Positions 35,035 through 44,709 of a DNA stretch of 53,363 nt are shown here, in pieces. Position numbers and translations under genes: made by a program. Each line of letters opens with the position of its first letter. Position 1 is the first letter of the stretch. The notes beneath the pieces are model-generated. The model was not told the origin of the DNA, searched no databases, and saw nothing but the letters and a program-made list of their open reading frames with translations. The DNA comes from an uncultured Clostridium sp. (GTDB lineage: Bacteria; Bacillota; Clostridia; Lachnospirales; Lachnospiraceae), in assembly GCA_947178445.1 (NCBI GenBank), contig CAMWYJ010000019.1:1-53363 (forward strand), given 5' to 3'.

Positions 35035-36042
35035 TCACCTCTTCCATCCACTTGGCTCAAAAGCCTCCTGAAATTTTAAAACAGCATAATTATCTGTCAT
35101 ACCTGCAATATAATCGCATACTACAACTTCCCGTTCTTCACCGGCATCTATCATTGCCATAAATTCTTCCGGCATCATCTCCGGATGACTGTTATAATAT
35201 CCAAAAAGCTCCTGCAGCATACGTTTTGCCTTGCCCTCCTCACCTTTTGCAACGGGATTGGTATATACCGTTTCAAACAAAAAACTTCGAAGTCCCGTCA
35301 TAGCCTGACGGATTTCTGCAGAACAAACAATATCACCTTTGCCTTCACTGCTGGCAATCACATCATGGATGATGGTATTCAAACGGTCTCTTGTCCGGGT
35401 TCCAAGCTTTTTTGTACAATCGATGGGCAAATCACTTTCTAATAAAATGCCTCCTCTGATCGCATCATCAATATCGTGGTTAATATATGCTATCTTATCT
35501 GCTATCTGGACAATTTTTCCCTCTAACGTAGACGGACTGCCTGTTGTCTTATGATTCAAAATACCATCACGAACTTCCACTGTCAAATTCAGACCTTCGC
35601 CCTTTTTCTCTAGTTTTTCTACCACGCGGATACTCTGCTCATTGTGCTTAAACCCTCTCGAACATACTTCATTCAGTGCTCTTTCCCCGGCATGTCCAAA
35701 CGGGGTATGACCAAGGTCATGACCGAGTGCAATTGCCTCTGTCAGCTCCTCATTCAGCCGTAAGGCCCGCGCTATCGTTCTCGCAGTCTGGGAAACCTCT
35801 AACGTATGTGTCAGCCGGGTCCGGTAGTGATCCCCTTCCGGTGATAGAAAAACCTGTGTCTTCTGCTTCAATCTCCGAAAAGACTTGCTGTGCAGGATGC
35901 GGTCACGGTCTCTTTGATATATCGTTCTCACGTCACACATTGTTTCTTCTACATCCCTGCCCTTTGACTGGTCTGAAAATGCGGCATACTCACATAAATA
36001 ATCGTGTTCCCACGCCTCTAGCTTTTCCCGAATATTCATCAT
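35035..36042 (-). CDS. dgt: dGTP triphosphohydrolase-like HD-domain protein
   Basis: A 335-residue HD-superfamily deoxynucleotide triphosphohydrolase. Family signatures: RDRDRILHSKSFRRLKQKTQVF, RTRLTHTLEVSQTARTIA with the first His, AIALGHDLGHTPFGHAGE with the His-Asp pair, and later KIVQIADKIAYINHDIDDA. It lies directly before dnaG, a frequent clostridial order. Two adjacent ATGs (36042 and 36039) are possible; a GAAGGG RBS fits the second slightly better. A TATAAT box occurs about 12 bases before the RBS. Confidence 0.93.
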   Translation of the reverse strand: MMNIREKLEAWEHDYLCEYAAFSDQSKGRDVEETMCDVRTIYQRDRDRILHSKSFRRLKQKTQVFLSPEGDHYRTRLTHTLEVSQTARTIARALRLNEELTEAIALGHDLGHTPFGHAGERALNEVCSRGFKHNEQSIRVVEKLEKKGEGLNLTVEVRDGILNHKTTGSPSTLEGKIVQIADKIAYINHDIDDAIRGGILLESDLPIDCTKKLGTRTRDRLNTIIHDVIASSEGKGDIVCSAEIRQAMTGLRSFLFETVYTNPVAKGEEGKAKRMLQELFGYYNSHPEMMPEEFMAMIDAGEEREVVVCDYIAGMTDNYAVLKFQEAFEPSGWKR

Positions 36043-36257
36043 TTATCCCTTCTATTATATCTTTTCTCACATAAAATCAATTTTTTGCTGTCCATTCTTT
36101 ACTATACGACATCAAATGTAAAATTCCTTTTTTTATTTTTAATATACTCTGTTTTTTTCCAAAGCAGAGAAAGCGGAACTAAAAAGCTATATTTAAAAAA
36201 GCTGATTTAGTCCCACTTAATATACTAAACTTTGCGATTCAATTGCAGTACATATTG

Positions 36258-39200
36258 TCAGTTCTTTTCTCCGAGCCAGGTTTTCAGACACTTCATAAGC
36301 TGTTCCACATCAATTGGTTTCATAAGGTGTTCATTCATGCCAGCAATCCTACTCTGCTGTATATCCTCCGCAAAAGCATTCGCAGTCATGGCAATAATTG
36401 GAATTGTGGCAGCATCCCGGCGTGGAAGCTTCCGAATCGCAGTGGTGGCTTCGTATCCGTTCATAAAAGGCATCTGGACATCCATAAGAATCATATCATA
36501 ATAGTTCTCGCCCATTTTCTCAAACCGCTCCAATGCCTCTCTTCCATTCTCAACGCTTTCCAGCTTCACACCGGTCTGGCTGATGATTTCTTCGGCTATT
36601 TCCCGATTCAACTCATTATCTTCTGCCAGCAGTATCCTCTTCCCCTTTAGTTCTGTTTCGTCAAAGAAATCTGTTTCCGGCTGCTCCTGCTCTTTGTCAC
36701 TTTCCATAATTTGATTAAGTAGATATATCAAACGGGACTTAAACAGCGGTTTTGATATGAACCCATTTACACCTATTTTGTGTGCTTCTTCCTCCACATC
36801 GCTCCAATCATAGGCTGAAAGAATAATAATTGGAATATCCTTGCTAACCTTTTCCCTGATCATCCGGGCTGTATCAATTCCATCCATTTTCGACATTTTC
36901 CAGGCCAAAATCACGGCAAAGTAGTCCTGATCAGCCTGATGCTGTTCCCATATGCGTTCTACAGCTTGGCTGCCGCTTGTAACATATTCGCCCTTCATTC
37001 CAATATTTTCCAAAACCAGACATGTCATCTCGCCATCAGCTTCATCGTTATCCACTACCAGCACAGGCAGACCTGCAAACTTTTCTGTATCCGGTTCCGA
37101 TGTTTCCACTAATTTCAACGTCAGCATCACAACAAACTGTGTTCCCTTGCCAAGCTCGCTCTCTACCGTAATATCTCCATTCATCCTGCGGGCAATATTT
37201 CTTGCAATTGTCATTCCCAGACCAGTTCCCTCAATTTTGCTGACTCGTGAATCCTCTGCACGGCTGAACGGTTCAAACATCTTTTCCAGAAACTCCCTGC
37301 TCATACCGATTCCGTTATCCCGAAAAGCAAATTCGTAACAACCATAGCCATACATACCAGAAGGTTTCTCGTTAATCTCCATTTCAATATTACCACCCTC
37401 CGGTGTATACTTTACCGCATTCCCCATTATATTCATAAAAATCTGCTGCAGCCTCATGGAGTCACCAATTACATGCTCATGCTCCACATTCGTAATGCAC
37501 ATATTGAAATCCTGTTTCTTTCCCTGTATAGACGGACGGATCATGGTTACCAGATTCTCAATCAGATCGGATAAATTGATTTCCTCCTCTGTTAACTCTA
37601 TCTTCCCGGATTCTATCTTACTCATATCGAGAACTTCATTGATAAGGGAAAGCAAATGACGGCTGGAAACCGTAATTTTGCTCAGACAGTCTGCCACACG
37701 CTCCTGATCATCCAAATACCTGCCTGCAATTGTTGTCATTCCAATAATCGCATTCATCGGTGTTCTGATGTCGTGGCTCATCCTTGACATGAATTCACTC
37801 TTTGCCTCATTGGCATGATTTGCAGCTTCACATGCTTCCTTCAATACCTTCTGTTCCTGTTCCTCCCTAAGCTTGCTCTCTGTCACATCCTGTGCCACAT
37901 ACAGTGCACGTTTTGGTCTGCCATCGCGTGTCGTTTCAGCCAATACCACAGTGGCACGAATCCAGGACCTCTTATTATTTTCATCCGGTACCGTGCGGTA
38001 TTCAAACGCAATCAGGGAATGTCCATCACTTAAGGTATTGAGCAAACTTTGATGGTCAACACACTTCAAATATTCTTCCCTGTCATCCTCATGGACAAAG
38101 TCTTTTGCATATATATGAATTGCCTTCGTATAGTTTCTCTCAGCACCTATGACATTGCCAACCTCCGCCTTCTGGATTACAGGTCTAAAAGAATCATGTT
38201 CTAAATCTATATAATAGGTTGCAAAAAACATACTGCTTAAGCTGTTGATAATCGATACTTTTTCAAGTGCTTCTTTTCTGGCATATTCCTCCACCAGTTT
38301 TTCATCTGTAACATCACGTCCTAATATATTTACAACGATTTTGTTGCCCTGCTTTATATAAAAAACATGCTCTTCCACCCACACGGCAGGTGTTCTTATA
38401 ATCTGATACTGGCATATCTCTTCCTTGAAATCCTTTACCTTTTTCGCCTTTTTTCGAAGATTTTCAAGCAAAAACATATTCTTGAAGTTTTCTTTATCTG
38501 CCTCTGCGACAGACTCGTCCAATGCTCTTTGAATATAATAACTGTAATCGCCCTCTAACCGTCTGCCCTGACTTCCTTCTCTTAAAAAAACCCTCTCACA
38601 TGTTCCGGTTTCCAAATCCACTGTATTCATGATACTATAACTGGATTTAATAATGGCAGCCATCCTCCGGTCATTTTTGGTACGCTCCATCTCTCTTTTT
38701 GTTCGTTCATCCACATCCTGGAAGGAGAGAATCGCATATCCACCCTGTTGTGAGTTGTTTTTAAAAAAGGCAGAAACACATATGTAATGCCACTCACCAT
38801 GCAAAAATGCCTGACACACCATCATCCTTTTTTCTTCACCGTTTTTCCACGCTTGCCACATTGCATTCAGGCAAAACTTATTCGCAAATTCCTTTTGATC
38901 CTCCAGTGCTATGTAATTGAGTCCCTGACCACTAAAGATATCATCCCATAAAAAAATTTCTTTTTTCATTTTCTGTTTGACCAGCTCAGTCGTCTGCACT
39001 ATATTTACACCACCGCTTTGAAGATCCACCACATATATAGCGAAATTCAGCTCTCCCAAGCAATTGATAATTTCCTGATTCCGGATATTTATTTCTTCTC
39101 TCTCTAAACCATCTCTGAAAATATCATGGACATCCTTCACATAAATCATGACCTTCTGGTTATCATCCGCATATTCGAAATCCGGAACAATTTCCAAGGT

Positions 39201-39809
39201 ATGCCATCTAAATCCATCTCCCACCCTTCGGCGATAGATGCAATTCAACATCTTTGCACCATTTTTCAGTTCTTGCCCGAGTCTTGCTATCTGCACAAAT
39301 TTCCGATACCGCTCTATATCCTCATCATAAATATAACCATTTAATACGACACCCTCAAACCAACCAGAAAGAGAATCCATATGTTCCTGCATATCCTGAA
39401 CTTCTTTTTCTTCTGCCTTGATGATTGTGAAACTATCTGTGCTTAAATTTGCCCGAAGCACCTTATGATATACATAATTTGCCACTTCCTCATAAGGTGC
39501 AGTCACAATCATAAAAGCAGGAACCGCATCCTCCCATAGAATCCGTGTAGCTGTAATTTTTATCGCTTTTCCCAAAAAATCATCATAATGAACAGAATGT
39601 GATTCTTTACCGTCTCCGATATTCAGCAATGGACAATTTGAGCATCTACTGCTCCACACTTCATGACAAACCATTCCTTCTTCAATATCCGGTGTAATTT
39701 CTTTTACCCGCTTATTATAATATAGTATCTCATGATTATCTTCCCTGATCACATAAACTCCAGCCATCTGGAGTGAATCTAATATCCGTTCATATTTTAT
39801 AGTACTCAC
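36258..39809 (-). CDS. Hybrid sensor histidine kinase (multi-PAS, HisKA, HATPase, two receivers)
   Basis: A 1183-residue protein without membrane helices, so probably a cytosolic sensor. The N-terminal ~650 residues hold several PAS-like domains (including residues about 10-110 with a SSRCSNCPLL cysteine motif, and segments ending in DVDERTKREMERTK and DVTESKLREEQEQ). HisKA has His679 in RMSHDIRTPMNAIIGM; the ATPase has FRDNGIGMS and EGTGLGMTIARNIAR. Receiver 1 (about 915-1030) has Ala969 where the phosphoacceptor Asp is expected; receiver 2 (about 1062-1180) is intact with Asp1110 and LMKPID. GTG start at 39809 with a GGAGG RBS. Likely partner: the HPt protein at 41793. Confidence 0.93.
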   Translation of the reverse strand: MSTIKYERILDSLQMAGVYVIREDNHEILYYNKRVKEITPDIEEGMVCHEVWSSRCSNCPLLNIGDGKESHSVHYDDFLGKAIKITATRILWEDAVPAFMIVTAPYEEVANYVYHKVLRANLSTDSFTIIKAEEKEVQDMQEHMDSLSGWFEGVVLNGYIYDEDIERYRKFVQIARLGQELKNGAKMLNCIYRRRVGDGFRWHTLEIVPDFEYADDNQKVMIYVKDVHDIFRDGLEREEINIRNQEIINCLGELNFAIYVVDLQSGGVNIVQTTELVKQKMKKEIFLWDDIFSGQGLNYIALEDQKEFANKFCLNAMWQAWKNGEEKRMMVCQAFLHGEWHYICVSAFFKNNSQQGGYAILSFQDVDERTKREMERTKNDRRMAAIIKSSYSIMNTVDLETGTCERVFLREGSQGRRLEGDYSYYIQRALDESVAEADKENFKNMFLLENLRKKAKKVKDFKEEICQYQIIRTPAVWVEEHVFYIKQGNKIVVNILGRDVTDEKLVEEYARKEALEKVSIINSLSSMFFATYYIDLEHDSFRPVIQKAEVGNVIGAERNYTKAIHIYAKDFVHEDDREEYLKCVDHQSLLNTLSDGHSLIAFEYRTVPDENNKRSWIRATVVLAETTRDGRPKRALYVAQDVTESKLREEQEQKVLKEACEAANHANEAKSEFMSRMSHDIRTPMNAIIGMTTIAGRYLDDQERVADCLSKITVSSRHLLSLINEVLDMSKIESGKIELTEEEINLSDLIENLVTMIRPSIQGKKQDFNMCITNVEHEHVIGDSMRLQQIFMNIMGNAVKYTPEGGNIEMEINEKPSGMYGYGCYEFAFRDNGIGMSREFLEKMFEPFSRAEDSRVSKIEGTGLGMTIARNIARRMNGDITVESELGKGTQFVVMLTLKLVETSEPDTEKFAGLPVLVVDNDEADGEMTCLVLENIGMKGEYVTSGSQAVERIWEQHQADQDYFAVILAWKMSKMDGIDTARMIREKVSKDIPIIILSAYDWSDVEEEAHKIGVNGFISKPLFKSRLIYLLNQIMESDKEQEQPETDFFDETELKGKRILLAEDNELNREIAEEIISQTGVKLESVENGREALERFEKMGENYYDMILMDVQMPFMNGYEATTAIRKLPRRDAATIPIIAMTANAFAEDIQQSRIAGMNEHLMKPIDVEQLMKCLKTWLGEKN

Positions 39810-39946
39810 CTTTATTCCTCCACACCAATCGAATTTTTCCGGGAAATTACCACTGCCACAATTCCCAGAAAAACAGCTACACCATTTTTAAAATAAGACT
39901 CCTGGTCTGCTGCATGTATAATTGAATGAGACTCTCCAATACTGGT

Positions 39947-40339
39947 TTAGGCCAGGTCAAGTTTTTTCAGAGCCTGTTCAAATTTTTCTTTATCAATAGG
40001 TTTTCCAGAATAAATACTACACCCCAATTCAAATGCCATCTTCACATTCTGCTCATCATTGAGCGCAGTCGTCATGATCACTTTTACTGCCTTATCTTCG
40101 GGAACGTTACGTTCCTTTTCCAGATTTCTGATCCCCATCAATGCCTGATAGCCATCCATAACCGGCATCATGATGTCTAAGCACACCAAATCATAAGGCT
40201 CCTCATCCTCCATTGCCATCATGTAAGCATCTACTGCTTCCATACCATCTACGACAACATCACATTCACCATATTTCGACAAAAAGTTGATCATAAATTT
40301 TCTTGTAGTAAAATCGTCTTCTGCCAATAAAATCCTCAT
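39947..40339 (-). CDS. CheY-like single-domain response regulator (copy A)
   Basis: A 130-residue stand-alone receiver: acidic pocket AEDD (7-9), phosphoacceptor Asp55 in CLDIMMPVMDGYQA, Thr in MTTALND and Lys in YSGKPID. No output domain, so it acts by protein binding or as a phosphate sink/relay. It is 113/130 identical to the receiver at 47498-47890 inside the chemotaxis operon, showing a duplication. RBS GGAGGAGA precedes the ATG; a perfect TATAAT -10 box lies about 45 bases upstream. Confidence 0.93.
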   Translation of the reverse strand: MRILLAEDDFTTRKFMINFLSKYGECDVVVDGMEAVDAYMMAMEDEEPYDLVCLDIMMPVMDGYQALMGIRNLEKERNVPEDKAVKVIMTTALNDEQNVKMAFELGCSIYSGKPIDKEKFEQALKKLDLA

Positions 40340-40607
40340 GTTTCATCTCCTCCTCTTCTATGTCTCATTTAACATTGTATATATTTTTTTCAAATTATAT
40401 CATAACATTCCACAAAAAAACAGTAGTCATTAAAAAGAAGTTTGGACGACAAATCCTATTAACATATCCGAAAATCCCCGTATGATGCAGATAAGGACGG
40501 AAAGCCAAAAATGCGGCATCCGCCCTTAAGTAACTATTCGTATATCTTACTGATTGAAGCATCACATTTGCAGACTTTTCGTCATAAGCTCCACTGTCCT
40601 ATATCCC
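40340..40607. other. Intergenic region with a stem-loop
   Basis: This 268-base gap holds the CheY-like gene's probable -10 box (minus strand TATAAT) and, at 40493-40527, an inverted repeat AAGGACGGA / TCCGCCCTT with an inner GCC/GGC pair. The stem has no T-tract on either side, so it is not an ordinary terminator. No coding sequence seen. Confidence 0.4.
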
Positions 40608-41693
40608 CTAGTCTGCAAAATCAAACATCTTAATAACTTCTACGATGTTAAAGAAATCTTCTTTTGCAAGCTGGAAACATTCCAGTACATCTGGTGAGAA
40701 CTGTCCGCACTCCCCACCTAAAATCATCTTATATGCCTCAGAATTACTGTAAACACTCTTATAAACTCTCTCACTTATCAACGCATCATATACATCTGCA
40801 ATTGACACAATCTGTGCACTGATTGGTATCTCGTCTCCCTCCAGATGATCAGGATAACCGTTTCCATCCCATCTCTCATGATGCCAGCGGCAGATTTCAT
40901 AGCAATATTTATAGAACTCATCCGTCTGTCTTTCACGGAAACGTTCTAAGATGTCACAACCAATCGTTGTGTGTGTCTTCATCACTTCAAATTCTTCAGT
41001 TGTCAGCCGTGCCGGCTTAAGCAAAATCGCATCCGGTATACCTATCTTACCGATGTCATGCAAAGCGGAAGCCCTGGCAATCTCATCTACCTGCACTTTT
41101 GTAAGACCATACTCTGGAAAATACTTATTCAGATACTTTAATAAAATTCTCGTAAAATATTTAATACGGCGGATATGTTCGCCTGTTTCCGAGCTTCTGA
41201 ACTCTACAACTGAACTGAGAGCATCAATCATAAACTCATTATTTTCCTGAATCTTCTTATGCTGTGCATGAAGCTGTTCTTCCTGCTCCTTTAACCGGAT
41301 TTCCATTTGGTGTCTGCTTTGATACAACTCAATAATATTGCCCGCTCTGCGCTTCACAATATCAGGATAAAACGGCTTGTGGATTACATCGGCCACACCA
41401 TAAGAATATGCCTTATCCTCGCTATCCCTGATTGTCTCACTCGTAATTAAGATTACAGGAACATGTGCATTCAACTCCTCGGACTTCATGTATTCCAATA
41501 CACCAAATCCATCCATCACTGGCATAATAACATCCAGCAATATTAATACAATATCATCGTTTTTCTCAATCTGCTCGATTGCTTCTTTTCCGTTACATGC
41601 CTGAATAATGTCATATTCCTCTTGAAACATAACTTCTAACAGCGTTCTGTTTACCTCTTCATCATCTACAATCAAAATCTTTTGTCCTTGCAT
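40608..41693 (-). CDS. Response regulator with HD-GYP c-di-GMP phosphodiesterase domain
   Basis: A 361-residue RpfG-like protein: receiver (1-120, Asp54 in LILLDVIMPVMDG, Lys in VIHKPF), a coiled-coil linker (about 125-152), and an HD-GYP domain (about 153-350). The HD pair is His212-Asp213 in ALHDIGKIGIPD and the GYP motif is at 279-281 in WHHERWDGNGYPDHL; IADVYDAL is intact. The protein should hydrolyse c-di-GMP when activated. AGGAGG RBS. The decayed locus at 52394-52749 is a recognisable relative. Confidence 0.95.
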   Translation of the reverse strand: MQGQKILIVDDEEVNRTLLEVMFQEEYDIIQACNGKEAIEQIEKNDDIVLILLDVIMPVMDGFGVLEYMKSEELNAHVPVILITSETIRDSEDKAYSYGVADVIHKPFYPDIVKRRAGNIIELYQSRHQMEIRLKEQEEQLHAQHKKIQENNEFMIDALSSVVEFRSSETGEHIRRIKYFTRILLKYLNKYFPEYGLTKVQVDEIARASALHDIGKIGIPDAILLKPARLTTEEFEVMKTHTTIGCDILERFRERQTDEFYKYCYEICRWHHERWDGNGYPDHLEGDEIPISAQIVSIADVYDALISERVYKSVYSNSEAYKMILGGECGQFSPDVLECFQLAKEDFFNIVEVIKMFDFAD

Positions 41694-41792
41694 TTTGCCT
41701 CCTATTTGATACTAAATTATGTAATATCAATTACAAACATCAACAAGCTACCATTTTTTACATGACAATATTATCATTTCCCCATGAAATAG

Positions 41793-42161
41793 TCAAGATT
41801 CTTCCATCAGTCTCATTAAACCCTGATATGCTTCTTCTAACGCGCCTCTCTGCACTGCCACCTGCTCCAAATCTACCTCTGATGCCTCCTTTCCCCTTAA
41901 AAGCTCTGTCAACGCAGAAACCGGCTGGGTTATTGGTGTTAATCCTAAATTGGCACTCACTCCCTTTAACGTATGCGCTGCCCGAAACGCTGCCTCAAAA
42001 TCTTCATTATCCAGACTTGTTTTCAAGTTCTCATAATTCGGATCACTTTTGAATTTTGTAAGAAATTTCATAAATAACGCTTCATTGCCCATAAAACGGT
42101 GTAAAGTTCCTTCCACATCAACTCCGCTTTCGACCAGCTTTTGTTTTAACAGCTCTTCCAT
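41793..42161 (-). CDS. Stand-alone HPt phosphotransfer protein
   Basis: A 122-residue four-helix HPt protein with the phospho-accepting His63 in FRAAHTLKGVSANLGL. Such proteins shuttle phosphate between a hybrid kinase receiver and a terminal regulator. Its neighbours are a REC-HD-GYP gene, a CheY-like gene and a hybrid kinase, which gives all parts of a possible phosphorelay. RBS AAAGGGAG upstream. Confidence 0.93.
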   Translation of the reverse strand: MEELLKQKLVESGVDVEGTLHRFMGNEALFMKFLTKFKSDPNYENLKTSLDNEDFEAAFRAAHTLKGVSANLGLTPITQPVSALTELLRGKEASEVDLEQVAVQRGALEEAYQGLMRLMEES

Positions 42162-42321
42162 TGCCTTTTACTCCCTTTCATACTTTAAAATCTTTCTTAA
42201 TTATAACGAAATTTCTTCCGTATTACAAGACCACGCCTTAAATTCGGAAGCAGCAAATATTTGAATACCATCTCTGCCATAGCATCCAGTATTCCAGCAC
42301 CTCATTAATCCCTAAATATTT

Positions 42322-43113
42322 TTATTTACTCTTTTTATAGATACAAATCTTTGTATGCTTTGTCGTATTCTTTACTATTTTTTTCATATTTTTTTCTGAA
42401 ACGGCAATACATCCCATTGTGTAATTCCTTCCTTTTTTCGTACAATGCAGAAAAATTCCGGAACCCTTTAAATATACACATTTTTTGTTGTAATCCAACG
42501 CAAGTGCATAATTATACCACGGGTTATAATCAATTAAATGCTCACCTTGCATGTACCTGCGTCCAAGTTTTCTAACATCAATAAATCGGTTATATGTAGC
42601 CTTTTCTGCAGACCAGTAATGATATTTATTCAGCTTTTTGTAGGATATTCCCGATGTTCCAGGTGATTTTTTCCGACCAAATGCCATCGTTATATTGTAA
42701 ATTCCAACCGGTGTTTTACAATCCCCCTGCCTTTTCTTATTCAGTCCGTTTTTTCCAACATAGGCATTGCAGCTAACAATCTTTTTCCACTCTTTTTTCA
42801 CTGTATAATCTGCCTTCTTCGACTGAACTGTAACTTTATCTGTGGTAACCTCATCTGTGTCTACATTCCCGGAAGGTATTTTCACATTTTTAGACACCTT
42901 TTCCCACATTTCTACGACGGCTTTACTCCCGCTCTTATATTTAACAAAAATCAAGCGATCCGTTTTTGTATTCAGATAGTCCTTCTTGATCTCCTGCCAT
43001 CTTGTCTTATTGTATTGCTTCTTGCTATAGTCTTTTGCCTCGGCAACGGGAGCATGAAATAAAATCACACCACATATTATTGCGAGAATACATATTTTAA
43101 TAGAGTTTTTCAT
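42322..43113 (-). CDS. Secreted L,D-transpeptidase-like protein
   Basis: A 263-residue secreted protein with a signal peptide (residues about 1-26, MKNSIKICILAIICGVILF...AEA) and a C-terminal YkuD/ErfK-like domain: CNAYVGKNGLNKKRQGDCKTPVGIYNI, IFLHCTK and YTMGCIAVS with the catalytic His and Cys. Unlike the enzyme at 13433 it lacks wall-binding repeats. Start ATG 43113 has AAGGAAG at 6-7 bases; upstream in-frame ATGs lack spacing. It has its own promoter and separates the two signalling clusters. Confidence 0.9.
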   Translation of the reverse strand: MKNSIKICILAIICGVILFHAPVAEAKDYSKKQYNKTRWQEIKKDYLNTKTDRLIFVKYKSGSKAVVEMWEKVSKNVKIPSGNVDTDEVTTDKVTVQSKKADYTVKKEWKKIVSCNAYVGKNGLNKKRQGDCKTPVGIYNITMAFGRKKSPGTSGISYKKLNKYHYWSAEKATYNRFIDVRKLGRRYMQGEHLIDYNPWYNYALALDYNKKCVYLKGSGIFLHCTKKGRNYTMGCIAVSEKNMKKIVKNTTKHTKICIYKKSK

Positions 43114-43166
43114 AAACATCTTCCTTTCCGTTTCCTGTCCGCTATGGTACATTTTCTTATAACATT

Positions 43167-43195
43167 ATTATATATAAACCATACAATTTAATCAA
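43167..43195 (-). promoter_or_regulatory. Promoter of the second L,D-transpeptidase gene
   Basis: Minus-strand TTGATT and TATAAT with a 17-base spacer, about 50 bases before ATG 43113. Confidence 0.7.
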
Positions 43196-43235
43196 CATGA
43201 TTCGTTCATCTTATCATACGCAAATCCAACACCTG

Positions 43236-43292
43236 AAAACACAAAGGGCTGTCGCAAAAGAGACAAATCTCCCTCGTACGACAACCCTTTTA
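43236..43292 (-). terminator. Intrinsic terminator of the chemotaxis operon
   Basis: A stem of AAAGGGCTGTCG (43244-43255) with CGACAACCCTTT (43280-43291), followed on the minus strand by TTTGTGTTTTC, 52 bases after the MCP stop. Confidence 0.75.
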
Positions 43293-43344
43293 TCTTATGT
43301 TTTATAAATTCTCTATTTCATAAATTTATGTTTTATTACTGCTA

Positions 43345-44709
43345 TCAATATTTACCAAAATCATCTCCAAGTGAAATCACCTGTTCATTCGCATTTGATA
43401 TAGCGGATGAAGAATAAGATGAACTACCAAAGGAAGATGAGGAAGCTGTATGTCCTGATCCTAAGTTGTAGATAGCAAGCATTTCTTTCATTCTTGATGC
43501 CTGGTTAGACAATTCCTCGCTGGCTGCCGCACACTGCTCACTGGTAGCAGAGTTTGTCTGTACAACCTGTGATACCTGTGTAATTGCCTGCTCGATTTGT
43601 GCTACTGCAGTTGCCTGATAGTTAGAAGACTCTGCAATACCATTAATGATTACTTCACTTTCCTGTACAACCTTTGAAATCTCTTCCATTGCTTTTGCTG
43701 TCTCATCTGCAATCTTGGAACCGGCACTTACTCTCTCAATAGATTCCTCAATTAATTCAGCAGTTTCACCAGATGCTGCTGCACTCTTAGCTGCCAAGCT
43801 TCTAACTTCTTCTGCTACAACTGCAAATCCTTTTCCTGCCTCACCTGCTCTTGCAGCCTCAACTGCTGCGTTTAACGCAAGAATATTAGTCTGGAATGCA
43901 ATATCGTCAATTGTCTTAATGATCTTTGAAATACTTTCAGATGACTTATTGATATCCTGCATTGCAACCATCATATCCTGCATCTGCTTGTTACCCTGCT
44001 CTACGTCTGCGATTGCACGAGCTACAAGGCTTGCAGCAGAATTTGCTTCTTCTGCATTCTCCTTTGTCTTGTCTGCAATTTCATCAATAGATGCTGTAAT
44101 CTGCTCTATTGCACTTGCCTGCTCTGTAGAACCCTGAGCCAATGCCTGGCTGGCACTTGCCACCTGTGAAGAACTGACAGTAACCTGTGAACCTGCATCA
44201 CTGATATTCGATAATGTATGAAGATTATCCTCTACCAGTTTCTTTAATGCCATACCAAGCACGTCATTCTCAGACTTCGGAACAACCTGCACAGTCAGAT
44301 TACCATGTGAGACCTCTTCTGCAATCTTAGCCTGGGTTTTGACATTGTCAATCACTTTAATATAATCGTCTACCAATTCGCCAAACTCATCATTGCTATA
44401 TTTTACCAGTTCAATATCCGTACGACCCATTGCGATATCCTTTGCTGCACCCGATAACTGTGCCATAGATCTGCTAATTGTCTTTATCAGCGACATTGCA
44501 ATTAATACCGTAATAACAACTGCTACAATTAACAATGCAAATGAAACTGTATTCGCAGTTTTTACATATGATGCTTCCTGTGCACCATCTACCTCTACAA
44601 TTTTCTTTAATGCCATATCACCATACACTACGTTAACTACCATCAGCAAGATGAGAATAGCAAATCCTAAAATCATTCTTGTTTTAACTTTAATGTCCTT
44701 CATAATCAT
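43345..44709 (-). CDS. Methyl-accepting chemotaxis protein without an extracellular sensor domain
   Basis: A 454-residue chemoreceptor. Two membrane helices (about 13-30 and 55-76) are separated by only about 24 residues, so there is no room for a periplasmic ligand-binding domain. HAMP-type segments follow (about 77-175), then a signalling coiled coil with the conserved hairpin tip [24 protein letters not shown] and [13 protein letters not shown]. The C-terminus is Ser-rich and ends LGDDFGKY, without a CheR-docking pentapeptide. The ATG overlaps the cheW stop (TATGA). The input may come from the membrane, HAMP or another partner. Confidence 0.95.
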   Translation of the reverse strand: MIMKDIKVKTRMILGFAILILLMVVNVVYGDMALKKIVEVDGAQEASYVKTANTVSFALLIVAVVITVLIAMSLIKTISRSMAQLSGAAKDIAMGRTDIELVKYSNDEFGELVDDYIKVIDNVKTQAKIAEEVSHGNLTVQVVPKSENDVLGMALKKLVEDNLHTLSNISDAGSQVTVSSSQVASASQALAQGSTEQASAIEQITASIDEIADKTKENAEEANSAASLVARAIADVEQGNKQMQDMMVAMQDINKSSESISKIIKTIDDIAFQTNILALNAAVEAARAGEAGKGFAVVAEEVRSLAAKSAAASGETAELIEESIERVSAGSKIADETAKAMEEISKVVQESEVIINGIAESSNYQATAVAQIEQAITQVSQVVQTNSATSEQCAAASEELSNQASRMKEMLAIYNLGSGHTASSSSFGSSSYSSSAISNANEQVISLGDDFGKY

